DNA of 64,000 bases from Bog-473 sp963742035. GTDB taxonomy: Bacteria; Actinomycetota; Acidimicrobiia; Acidimicrobiales; RAAP-2. Below the pieces are notes generated by a model. It was not told the DNA's origin. It did not search any database and saw only the letters and a program-made list of their open reading frames with translations. This document shows, one piece after another, positions 57,279-64,000 of the stretch (its first letter is position 1; each line of letters starts with the position of its first letter). The stretch lies in NCBI GenBank assembly GCA_963742035.1, contig CAVUKH010000011.1, positions 62,001 through 126,000 on the forward strand. Reading direction: 5' to 3'. A program made the position numbers and the translations under genes.

Positions 57279-58541
57279 CTACGTCTCGGACGTCACTCCG
57301 AAGCGCTCGGTGTAGAAGGCCAGGGCCCGGCGCCGCTCACCGGCGTCGAGACCGAACTGGCCCAGGTCGTAGGTGACGGCCCCGTGGAGGCCGCGGGGGT
57401 GGGCCGCCATGAACGAGGCCATGGACGACGTGGCGCGTTCGTCCAGCGGCTGGCCCGCCAGGTCGTAGACGCGGCCCACCATGGCCAGGTCGTCGGCCAT
57501 GAACTCGTCGAAGCGCACGTCGATGGTCCGGTCCGCCGGCAGCGCGTCCCGCTCCTCGGCGCAGCGGCGCAGCATGCGCTCGAGCCGGTCGGCCCAGTAG
57601 GCGCCCATGCCCTCCACGTCGACGCGGTCGCGGGTGAGCCGGGCCGTGTAGGCGATCATCGTCACCATGGACGCGGTGACCGACACCGGGTCCCGGTGCG
57701 TGACGACGAAGGTGGCGTCGGGGAACGTGTCGACCAGCGCCGGGAACTGCTCCAGATGCTGGGGCGTCTTGAGGACCCACCGGGTGCCGCCCCGGAGCCA
57801 CTGCAGGACCTTGAGTACCTTGCGGAGATAGGCGTAGGTCGGCCGCTGATCATGGGAAAGGTAGGCGTCGCGCCAGGTCGGCATGGGGGCGGTCGTCTCG
57901 AAGAGCATGGTGGAGAAGTCGATGGCGAGCAGCTGTATCTCCTCGTGGGTGTGCTCGACCGTCATTTCGTGCATCCGGTTGAAGTACGGCAACGCCGTGT
58001 TGAGAAAGGAGAGCGCCATTTCGGTGCGCGCCAGACGGGGGTCGGGCGCACCGGGCTCCGGGACTTCATGGGCAGGGAGGACGGGCTCGAGGCTTTCCCA
58101 GTAGGGCAGCGAGCGCAGCGCAGGGTCGGCCGACATCAGGTTGTGCAGGTGTGTGGTGCCGGTCCGGGGCAACCCGCAGATGATGATCGGTGCGACGATC
58201 CGCTCCTCGAGGATGTCAGGGTGTCGACGGACCAGGTCCTCAATGAGCAGGCGGTTCTTCAGCAGGCCGAGGATGAAGACGTGCTGCTGCATGATGCCCG
58301 CGCCGTTGAACCCGCCCTCGGCGCGCATGGCCGAGCAGAGCAGCCCGAGGCGCTCGACGAAATCCTCGGCGCCGAAGTCCTCCAAGCCGGTCTCGTTCCG
58401 AGCCGTTGCCATGAGTCCCGCCGGCTCGAGGGCAATCTGGGACCCCGCCTCCTCCATGAGGTCGAGGATGGCCCGCACCTCCTCGCTGAAGCGCGGCCGC
58501 GCCAGGTCGTCGATGCGGACGGCGGCGGGGCGCCCGCTCAT
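57279..58541 (-). CDS. PAPS-dependent sulfotransferase family protein (Sulfotransfer_3)
   Basis: 420 residues; ATG 58541 overlaps the DUF1214 stop (ATGA). PAPS-binding loop IICGLPRTGTTHLHNLMSAD near 125-145 and 3'-phosphate site VVTHRDPVSVTASM near 280, as in actinobacterial 'sulfotransferase family' proteins. WVLKTPQHLEQFPAL lies between. It would transfer sulfate from PAPS to a hydroxyl of an unknown lipid, sterol or glycan. Length and sequence style match a group plentiful in mycobacteria and marine actinobacteria. Confidence 0.9.
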   Translation of the reverse strand: MSGRPAAVRIDDLARPRFSEEVRAILDLMEEAGSQIALEPAGLMATARNETGLEDFGAEDFVERLGLLCSAMRAEGGFNGAGIMQQHVFILGLLKNRLLIEDLVRRHPDILEERIVAPIIICGLPRTGTTHLHNLMSADPALRSLPYWESLEPVLPAHEVPEPGAPDPRLARTEMALSFLNTALPYFNRMHEMTVEHTHEEIQLLAIDFSTMLFETTAPMPTWRDAYLSHDQRPTYAYLRKVLKVLQWLRGGTRWVLKTPQHLEQFPALVDTFPDATFVVTHRDPVSVTASMVTMIAYTARLTRDRVDVEGMGAYWADRLERMLRRCAEERDALPADRTIDVRFDEFMADDLAMVGRVYDLAGQPLDERATSSMASFMAAHPRGLHGAVTYDLGQFGLDAGERRRALAFYTERFGVTSET

Positions 58542-59605
58542 ACGGTGTCGACCGGGAGGACCTCCACCTGGGGCTGCTCGGGCGTCGCACTGGGCAGGAA
58601 CCAGCGGAACCAGATGCGGCCCGAGCGGTGGCCGGCGGTCGAGACCCAGTTGGGATGCGAAGGAGGCCGGGCCGACACGACGATGATCCACGAGCCATCG
58701 GATTCGTACTGGACTTCGGCGCCGTTGATGGTCACCCGCTCGTAGTCGTAGTTGTACGTGTGCAGCAGTCGGTTCCAGAGGCACATGTTCCAGAAGACGC
58801 ACTCGGGCGATCGCCCCCGGATGACCAGAGCCTCGTCGTCGGCCAGTTCGAAGGCACCCATGGCATAGGCGGCGTCACCGGCCGCCCATCCGAACGTGGT
58901 GGTGGGCACCGGGTAGGGCGGATCGATGGCGTTGGGTGTGCCGAGCGGGATGGGGACGATGCCGGCCTGCTCGCGGACCCACGTCGTGGCGGCCCGGATG
59001 CGCCGGGCCAGGTCGGCATCGTCCTGCCGGTACGCCTCGGGCGGATCGTCCGCCTCAATGTGCCAGGCGGCCCGCCGGCCCAGCCGCGGATCGTCCAGAT
59101 AGTCGCGGGTGATGGCCGCCACCGCGTCGGGCTCCGAGCGGATCCACAGGACGCCGGGCTCGGCGGGGTCGGTCGGGGAGATGACGATGTGGATGGCTCC
59201 TTCGGCGTCCCGCTCGACGCCCTGGCTGTTGGCGGACCCCACGATCCGGGTGGAGTAACGCCCGTCGTCCGGACCGCCGTAGACGGTCAGGGACATGTAG
59301 ACGGCGTCGCCGGGCTCGAGCCGCACGCGGTAGGTGCGGGCGGGGTCGATCGGCGCGTAGCAGTAGAACGCGTCGGAGTTGTCGCCGCCCCACTTCTTGT
59401 ACGGACCCGCGATCTCGACGAAGCGGGGCCGCGCCCTGTCGGCCCACACGTGCACCTCGGACGCCACCTGCAAAATCGACAGCACCCACTTGTGTGCTTC
59501 CAGGAGCGTCTCGGGATCGTCGGCGAGCTGCTCCACCATGCGGGCGTGGGTCGCACCAACGGTGTCGAGCAATTCTGTGAAGGCCGTCTCGGTCTCGGTC
59601 GTCAT
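58538..59605 (-). CDS. DUF1214 domain protein
   Basis: 355 residues from ATG 59605, with GGGGGGA before it. C-terminal DUF1214 hallmark: VFWNMCLWNRLLHTYNYDYE and WIIVVSARPPSHPNWVSTAG, with RIWFRWFLPSATPEQPQVEV at the end. This fold is found in many actinobacterial and proteobacterial proteins of unknown function, often beside sulfotransferases. No signal peptide. The long upstream open frame (to 61264) belongs to the opposite reading of the next gene and is rejected. Confidence 0.85.
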   Translation of the reverse strand: MTTETETAFTELLDTVGATHARMVEQLADDPETLLEAHKWVLSILQVASEVHVWADRARPRFVEIAGPYKKWGGDNSDAFYCYAPIDPARTYRVRLEPGDAVYMSLTVYGGPDDGRYSTRIVGSANSQGVERDAEGAIHIVISPTDPAEPGVLWIRSEPDAVAAITRDYLDDPRLGRRAAWHIEADDPPEAYRQDDADLARRIRAATTWVREQAGIVPIPLGTPNAIDPPYPVPTTTFGWAAGDAAYAMGAFELADDEALVIRGRSPECVFWNMCLWNRLLHTYNYDYERVTINGAEVQYESDGSWIIVVSARPPSHPNWVSTAGHRSGRIWFRWFLPSATPEQPQVEVLPVDTV

Positions 59606-59630
59606 GGTCCCCCCATCCGGCGTGGCGCCG

Positions 59631-59636
59631 ATCATA
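59631..59636 (-). promoter_or_regulatory. -10 box upstream of the DUF1214 gene (TATGAT)
   Basis: TATGAT on the minus strand lies 25 bases before ATG 59605. With the GGGGGGA near the start codon, it suggests a short-leader transcript for DUF1214 and sulfotransferase. Confidence 0.4.
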
Positions 59637-59685
59637 AGGGAGCATGCGGCGGGAGCGACGGGCGCAGGATGCGCCCGGTCCGGGG

Positions 59686-61206
59686 TCAGGCGGCGCTGCC
59701 GGGTGCGACCGGGAGTGGTGCCGATGGCACGCTGCGCGCCTGTCGCTGGTGGTCCCAGCGGGCCAGGATCCACGCCAGCGCGGCGATGCCGGCAAACCAG
59801 ACGAGGTTGCCGAAGGGCAACACGCTCCAGGTCACCATTGCGCAGAGCACGCAGATCCCGGCGCGACGGAGCCTGGGTTCGCAGCCCGTGCAGGCCAGGA
59901 GCGGGAGCGCCCACATCACGTACCACGGTTGCGGGTTGGTGGCGCAGACGGCCATGATGCCGAAACCCAGGGCGAGGGCCCCGACCCAGCTCGCCCGTCG
60001 GGGCAGCAGCACGACAATGGCAACGGCGACGAGGATGCCCAGCAGTTGGATCGTGTTGGCCAGACTCGAGGACGCGGACCCGCCCAGGTTCAAGAGCGAG
60101 AACGAACTGGCGACGGTGGCCTTGGAAGCGGACCGTAGCCAGCTGAAGCCATCGCCTCCGCTGGCGAGCCCGCCCACGACGAGGGTGACGAGACTGAGGG
60201 CCAATCCCCCCACGAGGTACGTGGCCCGGCGGCGCCAGGAGCCCTGCCAGCACCACCAGGCGATCGCCAGCACGGCGAGCGCCGCCGGCGCCTTGACGCT
60301 GAGCGCCAGGGCAGCGAGACACAACGCCCACCACGGTCGGTGGGTGAGCGCCAAGGCGACGCCGGCCACGACGAGACTGATCATGACGGCGTCGTTGTGG
60401 ACACCGGCGACGAAGACGATCAGCACGGCCGGGCTCGCCACGCCGGCGACAACGGCCTCGGCCGGGTTGATGCCGCGGGCGGCCGCCGCACGAGCAACGC
60501 CCCAGCCGCACAGGACCAGACTCGCCAGGACCGCGATCCGCCACCCTTCGACGGCGACCCAGGGGTGCCCTCCCGATGCCCTCACGAGCAACGCCGAGAG
60601 GTCGACGGCGCCTGGACCGTAGATGGAGGGGCCGGTCAGGTACTTCGGATCGACGGCAGACAGCCAGGTGGAGTGGGGACCGAGGAGATGCACCGGGCTC
60701 GCGGCGCCGAAGCCCGACGCCACCAGCTTCCCCTGGGCGACGTAGACCCACACGTCCTGACTCGCGAAGGGGGCGGCCAGCAAGAGGGGCGCGACCCACG
60801 CAGCCATCACCCACCACAGGCCATGCCAGTGGGGTTGCCCGTCGGCACGCACGGTGCGCCAGAGGCTCAGCCAGGCCAACCCGAGGAGCAGGACGCCGAC
60901 CACGACCGCACCCAGGGCGAGGAGGTGCCCCGAGCCCACTCCGGGCCCGCTGTTGGCCGGGCCGGCCCAGGCCGGGAGGGCCGGTCCTTCCCACCAGGGG
61001 GCGGGACCCGAGGCCGCGAGCGGCCAGACGTGGCCGGCGTGCGGCCCGTACGGCGAAGCGGGAAGATCGCTGGCCAGCGCCAGGAGGGCGGAACCGGCCG
61101 CGCCGATGATCGCCGTGGGGACGGGGCGGGCCGTCCAGCTGGTGGTTCGCGGCCCGCCCGCCATCGCAGGGGAGCCCCGGTCCGATTCCAGCGAGCCGAC
61201 GCTCAC
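59686..61206 (-). CDS. MptB-like polyprenol-phosphomannose alpha-mannosyltransferase (GT-C fold)
   Basis: 506 residues from GTG 61206, seven bases after GATAAT. About ten to twelve membrane helices. The GT-C loop FASQDVWVYVAQGKLVASGF (catalytic Asp next to helix 3) and SPVHLLGPHSTWLSAVDPKY are typical of MptA/MptB-type enzymes, which add alpha-1,6-mannose to lipomannan in mycolata and relatives. TNPQPWYVMWALPLLA near 430 is the conserved later block. It implies a polyprenol-mannose-dependent cell-envelope glycan. Confidence 0.83.
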   Translation of the reverse strand: MSVGSLESDRGSPAMAGGPRTTSWTARPVPTAIIGAAGSALLALASDLPASPYGPHAGHVWPLAASGPAPWWEGPALPAWAGPANSGPGVGSGHLLALGAVVVGVLLLGLAWLSLWRTVRADGQPHWHGLWWVMAAWVAPLLLAAPFASQDVWVYVAQGKLVASGFGAASPVHLLGPHSTWLSAVDPKYLTGPSIYGPGAVDLSALLVRASGGHPWVAVEGWRIAVLASLVLCGWGVARAAAARGINPAEAVVAGVASPAVLIVFVAGVHNDAVMISLVVAGVALALTHRPWWALCLAALALSVKAPAALAVLAIAWWCWQGSWRRRATYLVGGLALSLVTLVVGGLASGGDGFSWLRSASKATVASSFSLLNLGGSASSSLANTIQLLGILVAVAIVVLLPRRASWVGALALGFGIMAVCATNPQPWYVMWALPLLACTGCEPRLRRAGICVLCAMVTWSVLPFGNLVWFAGIAALAWILARWDHQRQARSVPSAPLPVAPGSAA

Positions 61207-61213
61207 GAGGGCA

Positions 61214-61219
61214 ATTATC
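61214..61219 (-). promoter_or_regulatory. -10 box of a leaderless promoter (GATAAT)
   Basis: GATAAT on the minus strand ends seven bases before GTG 61206. The remaining part of the 259-base gap to the next gene shows nothing I recognise. Confidence 0.45.
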
Positions 61220-61465
61220 GGCTGTCCCGGTCATTTCTGAAGCGATTGATTCGTGCCCGTCCACCGAGGTCCGGGGCGGCGCCGGAGAGCGGCGTCGCGA
61301 CCGGCCGGGAAGCCAGCGAGCGCTCGAACCGTCGGCGTCGATCAGTCGGAATGCGGTTCAGAGGAACACCTTGCAGGTTTCTCCCGGGCCACGTTGGCAC
61401 CCGGCGTCCCTCGTGGGGCCAGAATGGCGCAGGACCGGACGCAGACACAGGAGTGAGGAGAAACC

Positions 61466-61672
61466 ATGGCGAGGCCCCGTGACGACGTCCCGATCATTGA
61501 GGAACCGGATCCACTCGAGCCGGAGGACGCCGCCGACATCGCTCCGCACGACAGTGAGACGGACTTCGACGATGAGCAAGAAGAGGATCAACTTCCGCTC
61601 GACGAGGTGGAAGCAGAAGAGGCCGGTGTCCTGCTGGACGATCCGGAACGGCTGTCCGACGAAGACGAGTAG
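61466..61672 (+). CDS. Small highly acidic protein
   Basis: 68 residues from ATG 61466 with a strong GTGAGGAGAAA ribosome site. About 26 of 68 residues are Asp or Glu, few are basic; no hydrophobic core is apparent, so it is probably disordered. The ribosome site supports real expression. No family recognised; acidic peptides of this type are sometimes DNA mimics or chaperone-like, which is only a possibility. Confidence 0.6.
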   Translation: MARPRDDVPIIEEPDPLEPEDAADIAPHDSETDFDDEQEEDQLPLDEVEAEEAGVLLDDPERLSDEDE

Positions 61673-61786
61673 ACCCTCCCTCGGGACCGGCCCCCGTGCT
61701 CCTCGGTGCCTCCATCGGGCTGTTGCGGAAGCAGGCGGGGCTGTCCGGGCCTCGTCGAAGCGTGGCGTCCCGGGACGGGGTTCAGT

Positions 61787-61809
61787 TCGTGTACCGGGCG
61801 GGTACACGA
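61787..61809. promoter_or_regulatory. 9-bp inverted repeat upstream of the DUF899 gene
   Basis: TCGTGTACC (61787-61795), loop GGGCG, GGTACACGA (61801-61809): perfect arms. GGGTACACGAGC at 61800-61811 is repeated exactly at 61862-61873, just inside the gene. Looks like an operator with a second half-site; it could also be an RNA hairpin. Confidence 0.55.
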
Positions 61810-61844
61810 GCTGACAGGGACGGGTTCACCGGAAGGAGGGACTG

Positions 61845-62585
61845 ATGGCCTCCCACACACTGGGTACACGAGCGGAATGGCTCGCCGCGCGGCTCGAGCT
61901 GCTCCAGGCAGAAAAGGAATTGACCCGTCGCAGCGACGAGCTGGCACGCCGACGGCGTGCGCTGCCCTGGGTGAAGATCGAGGACGACTACCGCTTTGCC
62001 ACCGAAGACGGCGACGCTTCGCTCCGCGATTTGTTCGGCGGCAGATCGCAGTTGCTCGTCTATCACTTCATGCTGGGTCCCGATTGGGAGGAAGGTTGTC
62101 CGAGCTGTTCGGCGCTGGCCGACGGCTTCGCCGGCAGCATTCCACATTTGGAGCACCACGATGTCGCCTTCGTCGTGGTGTCGCGGGCTCCGCTCGACCA
62201 GGTCCTCGCCTACAAGAAGCGCATGGGGTGGGATTTCCGTTGGGCATCGTCGTTCGGCAGTCGCTTCAATTATGACTTCCACGTGACCATCGACCCCACG
62301 GTCGCTCCGGTCGAATACAACTACAAGGACCGAACGCAGCTCGAGGCGGAGAACGTCGCGTGGCGCGATTGGTCGGGCGAGCAGCCGGGCATGAGCGCGT
62401 TTGCGCGGGAAGGCGACGACGTGTTCCACACCTATTCCGCCTACTCTCGTGGCTTCGACGCGCTGTGGACGATGTGGCAGTGGCTGGACCGTGCGCCGCT
62501 CGGGCGCAACGAGGGCGACTTGTCGTGGTTCCATCGACACGATGAGTACCGCGAAGACCTGGGGGATCGTCGCAGCCGATCCTGA
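61845..62585 (+). CDS. DUF899 thioredoxin-like protein
   Basis: 246 residues from ATG 61845 with GGAAGGAGGG before it. LPWVKIEDDYRFATEDGDAS, LRDLFGGRSQLLVYHFMLGP, EGCPSCSALADGF (CxxC) and YNYDFHVTIDPTVAPVEYNY are the successive landmarks of the DUF899 family, a thioredoxin-fold group. Function unknown; the CPSC site suggests redox activity. It precedes a mycothiol-type enzyme, so both may act in thiol metabolism. Confidence 0.9.
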   Translation: MASHTLGTRAEWLAARLELLQAEKELTRRSDELARRRRALPWVKIEDDYRFATEDGDASLRDLFGGRSQLLVYHFMLGPDWEEGCPSCSALADGFAGSIPHLEHHDVAFVVVSRAPLDQVLAYKKRMGWDFRWASSFGSRFNYDFHVTIDPTVAPVEYNYKDRTQLEAENVAWRDWSGEQPGMSAFAREGDDVFHTYSAYSRGFDALWTMWQWLDRAPLGRNEGDLSWFHRHDEYREDLGDRRSRS

Positions 62586-62661
62586 TCGATTCGGAAAGAG
62601 GTCCGGTTCCCGCCGGGACGGCAGTATCCCGTCGAGCTCTGCACCGGCAAGAATACCGCTC

Positions 62662-63276
62662 GTGGTCCAAGAGGACGTCCGAACCGCACTCATTCGGCAG
62701 TGGGGCGTGATCGCGGACGCCACCGCGCTGATCGACCTCGCGACCCCGAGCCGATGCAGCGGGTGGGCGAACAAGGAGGTCCTGGCCCATCTGTCCATCC
62801 AGCCCCACCTTGTGGCGAGATTCCTTCGCACCACGAGTGCCGGCAAGGCGGCACTCGGAGTCACCGAGAACCTGTCCGGTACGGGTTCCTTCAGCGAATT
62901 GATCGACGCGTCGGCTCGCGAGGGGGCTGCGTTGGACAAGGTCGAGCTGCGTGGCCCGTTGGATGCGGTGCGCCCGCTCGTCCTGGGCGCAGACCTGGAG
63001 GCCACGATCACAACGCTGCAGGGATCCATTTCGGTGTCGGATTACCTCGTGACGAGGTGTGTCGAGGCCGTCGTGCACGGAGGTGATCTCGTTCCCTCTG
63101 TCGCGCCGGATCCCCTTGCCCAGGCCATCACCGCCAGAGCGCTTCTGGATACGCTGCGCGTCGCAACGCCAGCGTTGGCGTCGGAGGCAGCCGCGCTCCC
63201 CGTCGGGCAGTGGATCGACGTCGCCACGGGGCGATCCGGGGCCACGGGTCGCCTGGCGGGCGTCCTGCCCGTATGA
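62662..63276 (+). CDS. Mycothiol-dependent maleylpyruvate isomerase-like (DinB-fold) protein
   Basis: 204 residues from GTG 62662; upstream in-frame sequence to 62401 overlaps the DUF899 gene and is rejected. TPSRCSGWANKEVLAHLSIQ followed by PHLVARFL corresponds to the MDMPI N-terminal helix pair with its metal-binding His; DYLVTRCVEAVVHGGDLVPS supplies the later His. Such proteins form a four-helix bundle binding zinc and mycothiol. The actual reaction of most members is unknown. Confidence 0.82.
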   Translation: MVQEDVRTALIRQWGVIADATALIDLATPSRCSGWANKEVLAHLSIQPHLVARFLRTTSAGKAALGVTENLSGTGSFSELIDASAREGAALDKVELRGPLDAVRPLVLGADLEATITTLQGSISVSDYLVTRCVEAVVHGGDLVPSVAPDPLAQAITARALLDTLRVATPALASEAAALPVGQWIDVATGRSGATGRLAGVLPV

Positions 63277-63364
63277 GGTAGATCGCCGGGCAGCCCGCGG
63301 CGGAGTCGGACCTACGCTCGGTGGACCGAATCCAAGCGCGGAAGGCGAGGATGGGAGGACACGT

Positions 63365-63805
63365 ATGGCAAAGGACAAGACAAAGACGAAGAGCAAGACA
63401 AAGGTGAAGGGGGGTGAGGGCCCGTCGGACAGCGGCTCCGTCGGCCTGCATTGGCTCGACGACGTGGCTCCCCACGACTTCGACGCCGCATCGGCCTATC
63501 TGTCGTTGAAGTTCGACGAGAAGCAGGCGGCAGCCGCCGTCGGACGCCTCCGCAAGTCCGTGGTCACCCGTCGCCGGGCCAACGATATTCTGCGCGCGTG
63601 CAGTCTCGTGCCATTGTCCCTGGACGATCCCGGCGTACGGCGCGATCTGCTCAACGCCGTCTCCGGCAAGCGGCTCAGTCCGGTGCTCGTCGTCTCCACG
63701 GGTGACGGCGGTGACATCGCCGACGGGTATCACCGGGTCTCTCTGGCGTACCACCTCGACCCCTTCGGTGACGTCCCCTTGCGCATCGGCGCCGCACCCG
63801 CCTGA
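63365..63805 (+). CDS. Lys-rich protein with ParB/Srx-like motif
   Basis: 146 residues from ATG 63365, preceded by GGGAGG. Residues 2-16 are almost all Lys, Thr and Ser, a basic tail. The C-terminal part LSPVLVVSTGDGGDIADGYHR, then VSLAYHLDP and VPLRIG resembles the ParB N-domain/sulfiredoxin fold, where 'DG-HR' binds nucleotide. The middle (YLSLKFDEKQAAAAVGRLRK) is helical. A nucleotide-binding role is inferred only from that motif. Confidence 0.7.
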   Translation: MAKDKTKTKSKTKVKGGEGPSDSGSVGLHWLDDVAPHDFDAASAYLSLKFDEKQAAAAVGRLRKSVVTRRRANDILRACSLVPLSLDDPGVRRDLLNAVSGKRLSPVLVVSTGDGGDIADGYHRVSLAYHLDPFGDVPLRIGAAPA

Positions 63806-63882
63806 TCCTTGCATCGGACTGCCCCTTCACAACCTCTGACCGAGCGGCCGGGACTCCGGCCGGCGCAGCGGTCGGGTCACCT

Positions 63883-64000
63883 CTACCCGAGCGATCGACC
63901 AGTTTGTTCGAGGGCTTCTTGCAGAACTCGCAGCGCCTTCGGTCCCATGCCGTGAAGCTTCTCCAACTCGGAGACGGGGACACCGGCCAGCTGGCTGAGC
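63883..64000 (-). CDS. Helix-hairpin-helix DNA-binding-like protein, C-terminal part (cut by window end)
   Basis: Minus-strand frame open from the window edge to TAG at 63885-63883. The 39 visible residues include LSQLAGVPVSELEKLHGMGP and KALRVLQEALEQTGRSLG, the HhH pattern 'L-x-x-I/L-x-G-M/I-G-P-x-x-x' shared by small actinobacterial 'DNA-binding protein' families (RNA polymerase alpha C-domain-like). The start lies beyond 64000. Confidence 0.75.
   Translation of the reverse strand, partial: LSQLAGVPVSELEKLHGMGPKALRVLQEALEQTGRSLG

Noticed and set aside
58628..60622. 664-residue forward open frame
   Set aside because: Shadow of the DUF1214 and MptB-like genes on the other strand; no motif found.
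1..64000. tRNA, rRNA, riboswitch, integrase or transposase
   Set aside because: None seen; gaps are short and no cloverleaf, T-box or transposase motif was recognised by eye. A covariance-model scan would be needed to exclude small RNAs.

Overview
This 64 kb window is high-GC, very gene-dense DNA from an actinobacterium. I recognise about 66 protein genes. No stretch longer than 300 bases lacks a gene, and I saw no tRNA, rRNA, CRISPR array or insertion sequence. The actinobacterial assignment rests on a mycothiol conjugate amidase (24450-25307), a mycothiol-type maleylpyruvate isomerase-like protein (62662-63276), a PspA/HtpX/PspAB envelope-stress operon, an F420-type luciferase-like oxidoreductase, and many leaderless start codons 5-8 bases after a TANNNT -10 box. 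The fatty-acyl-CoA genes, sulfotransferase, DUF1214 and AtuA-like genes would suit Acidimicrobiia or a relative, but that narrower placement is inference.

Layout. 1-3.8 kb: end of an enoyl-CoA hydratase, NfeD-like/SPFH pair, zincin, hotdog thioesterase, acetyltransferase. 3.8-10.4 kb: a somewhat lower-GC accessory-looking block (Nudix, TPR protein, SnoaL-like protein, MFS exporter overlapping an aminoglycoside-phosphotransferase-like kinase, GNAT, methionine aminopeptidase). 10.4-15.8 kb: comM-dprA, then a shortened luciferase-like protein overlapping an acyltransferase/SGNH protein. 15.8-19.5 kb: two secreted beta-rich proteins, then a histidine kinase/response regulator. 19.5-25.3 kb: fumC, pterin dehydratase, dual-specificity phosphatase, pspA-htpX-pspAB, mca. 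25.3-33.2 kb: purK-purE-chbG-membrane protein operon, LLM oxidoreductase, a Cas4/RecB-like nuclease-PAP2-DsbA-like operon, acetyltransferase and thioesterase. 33.2-40.6 kb: acyl-CoA dehydrogenase facing a hydratase/carboxylase beta/biotin carboxylase/AtuA operon, a branched-chain or isoprenoid acyl-CoA catabolic set. 40.6-51.6 kb: channel-like membrane protein, zinc alcohol dehydrogenase, clpS, an autoregulated TetR operon, MFS exporter, ABC-F ATPase, lone Tat-exported solute-binding protein, peroxiredoxin. 51.9-57.3 kb: an ArsR-SRPBCC fusion and a PadR-controlled ABC exporter. 57.3-64 kb: sulfotransferase, DUF1214 protein, MptB-like mannosyltransferase, small acidic protein, DUF899 protein, mycothiol-type enzyme, a Lys-rich protein with a ParB-like motif, and the end of a helix-hairpin-helix protein.

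Genes work in tightly packed operons joined by ATGA, GTGA or TGATG overlaps. Several divergent gene pairs are driven from 40-80 bp containing two -10 boxes and no room for leaders. Three regulators (TetR, ArsR fusion, PadR) have clear inverted-repeat operators on their own promoters. The best candidates for further work are the AtuA-carboxylase cluster, the purK gene without a standard start codon, the degenerate two-helix channel-like protein, the shortened luciferase-like protein coupled to an acyltransferase, and the ArsR-SRPBCC fusion with its operator.
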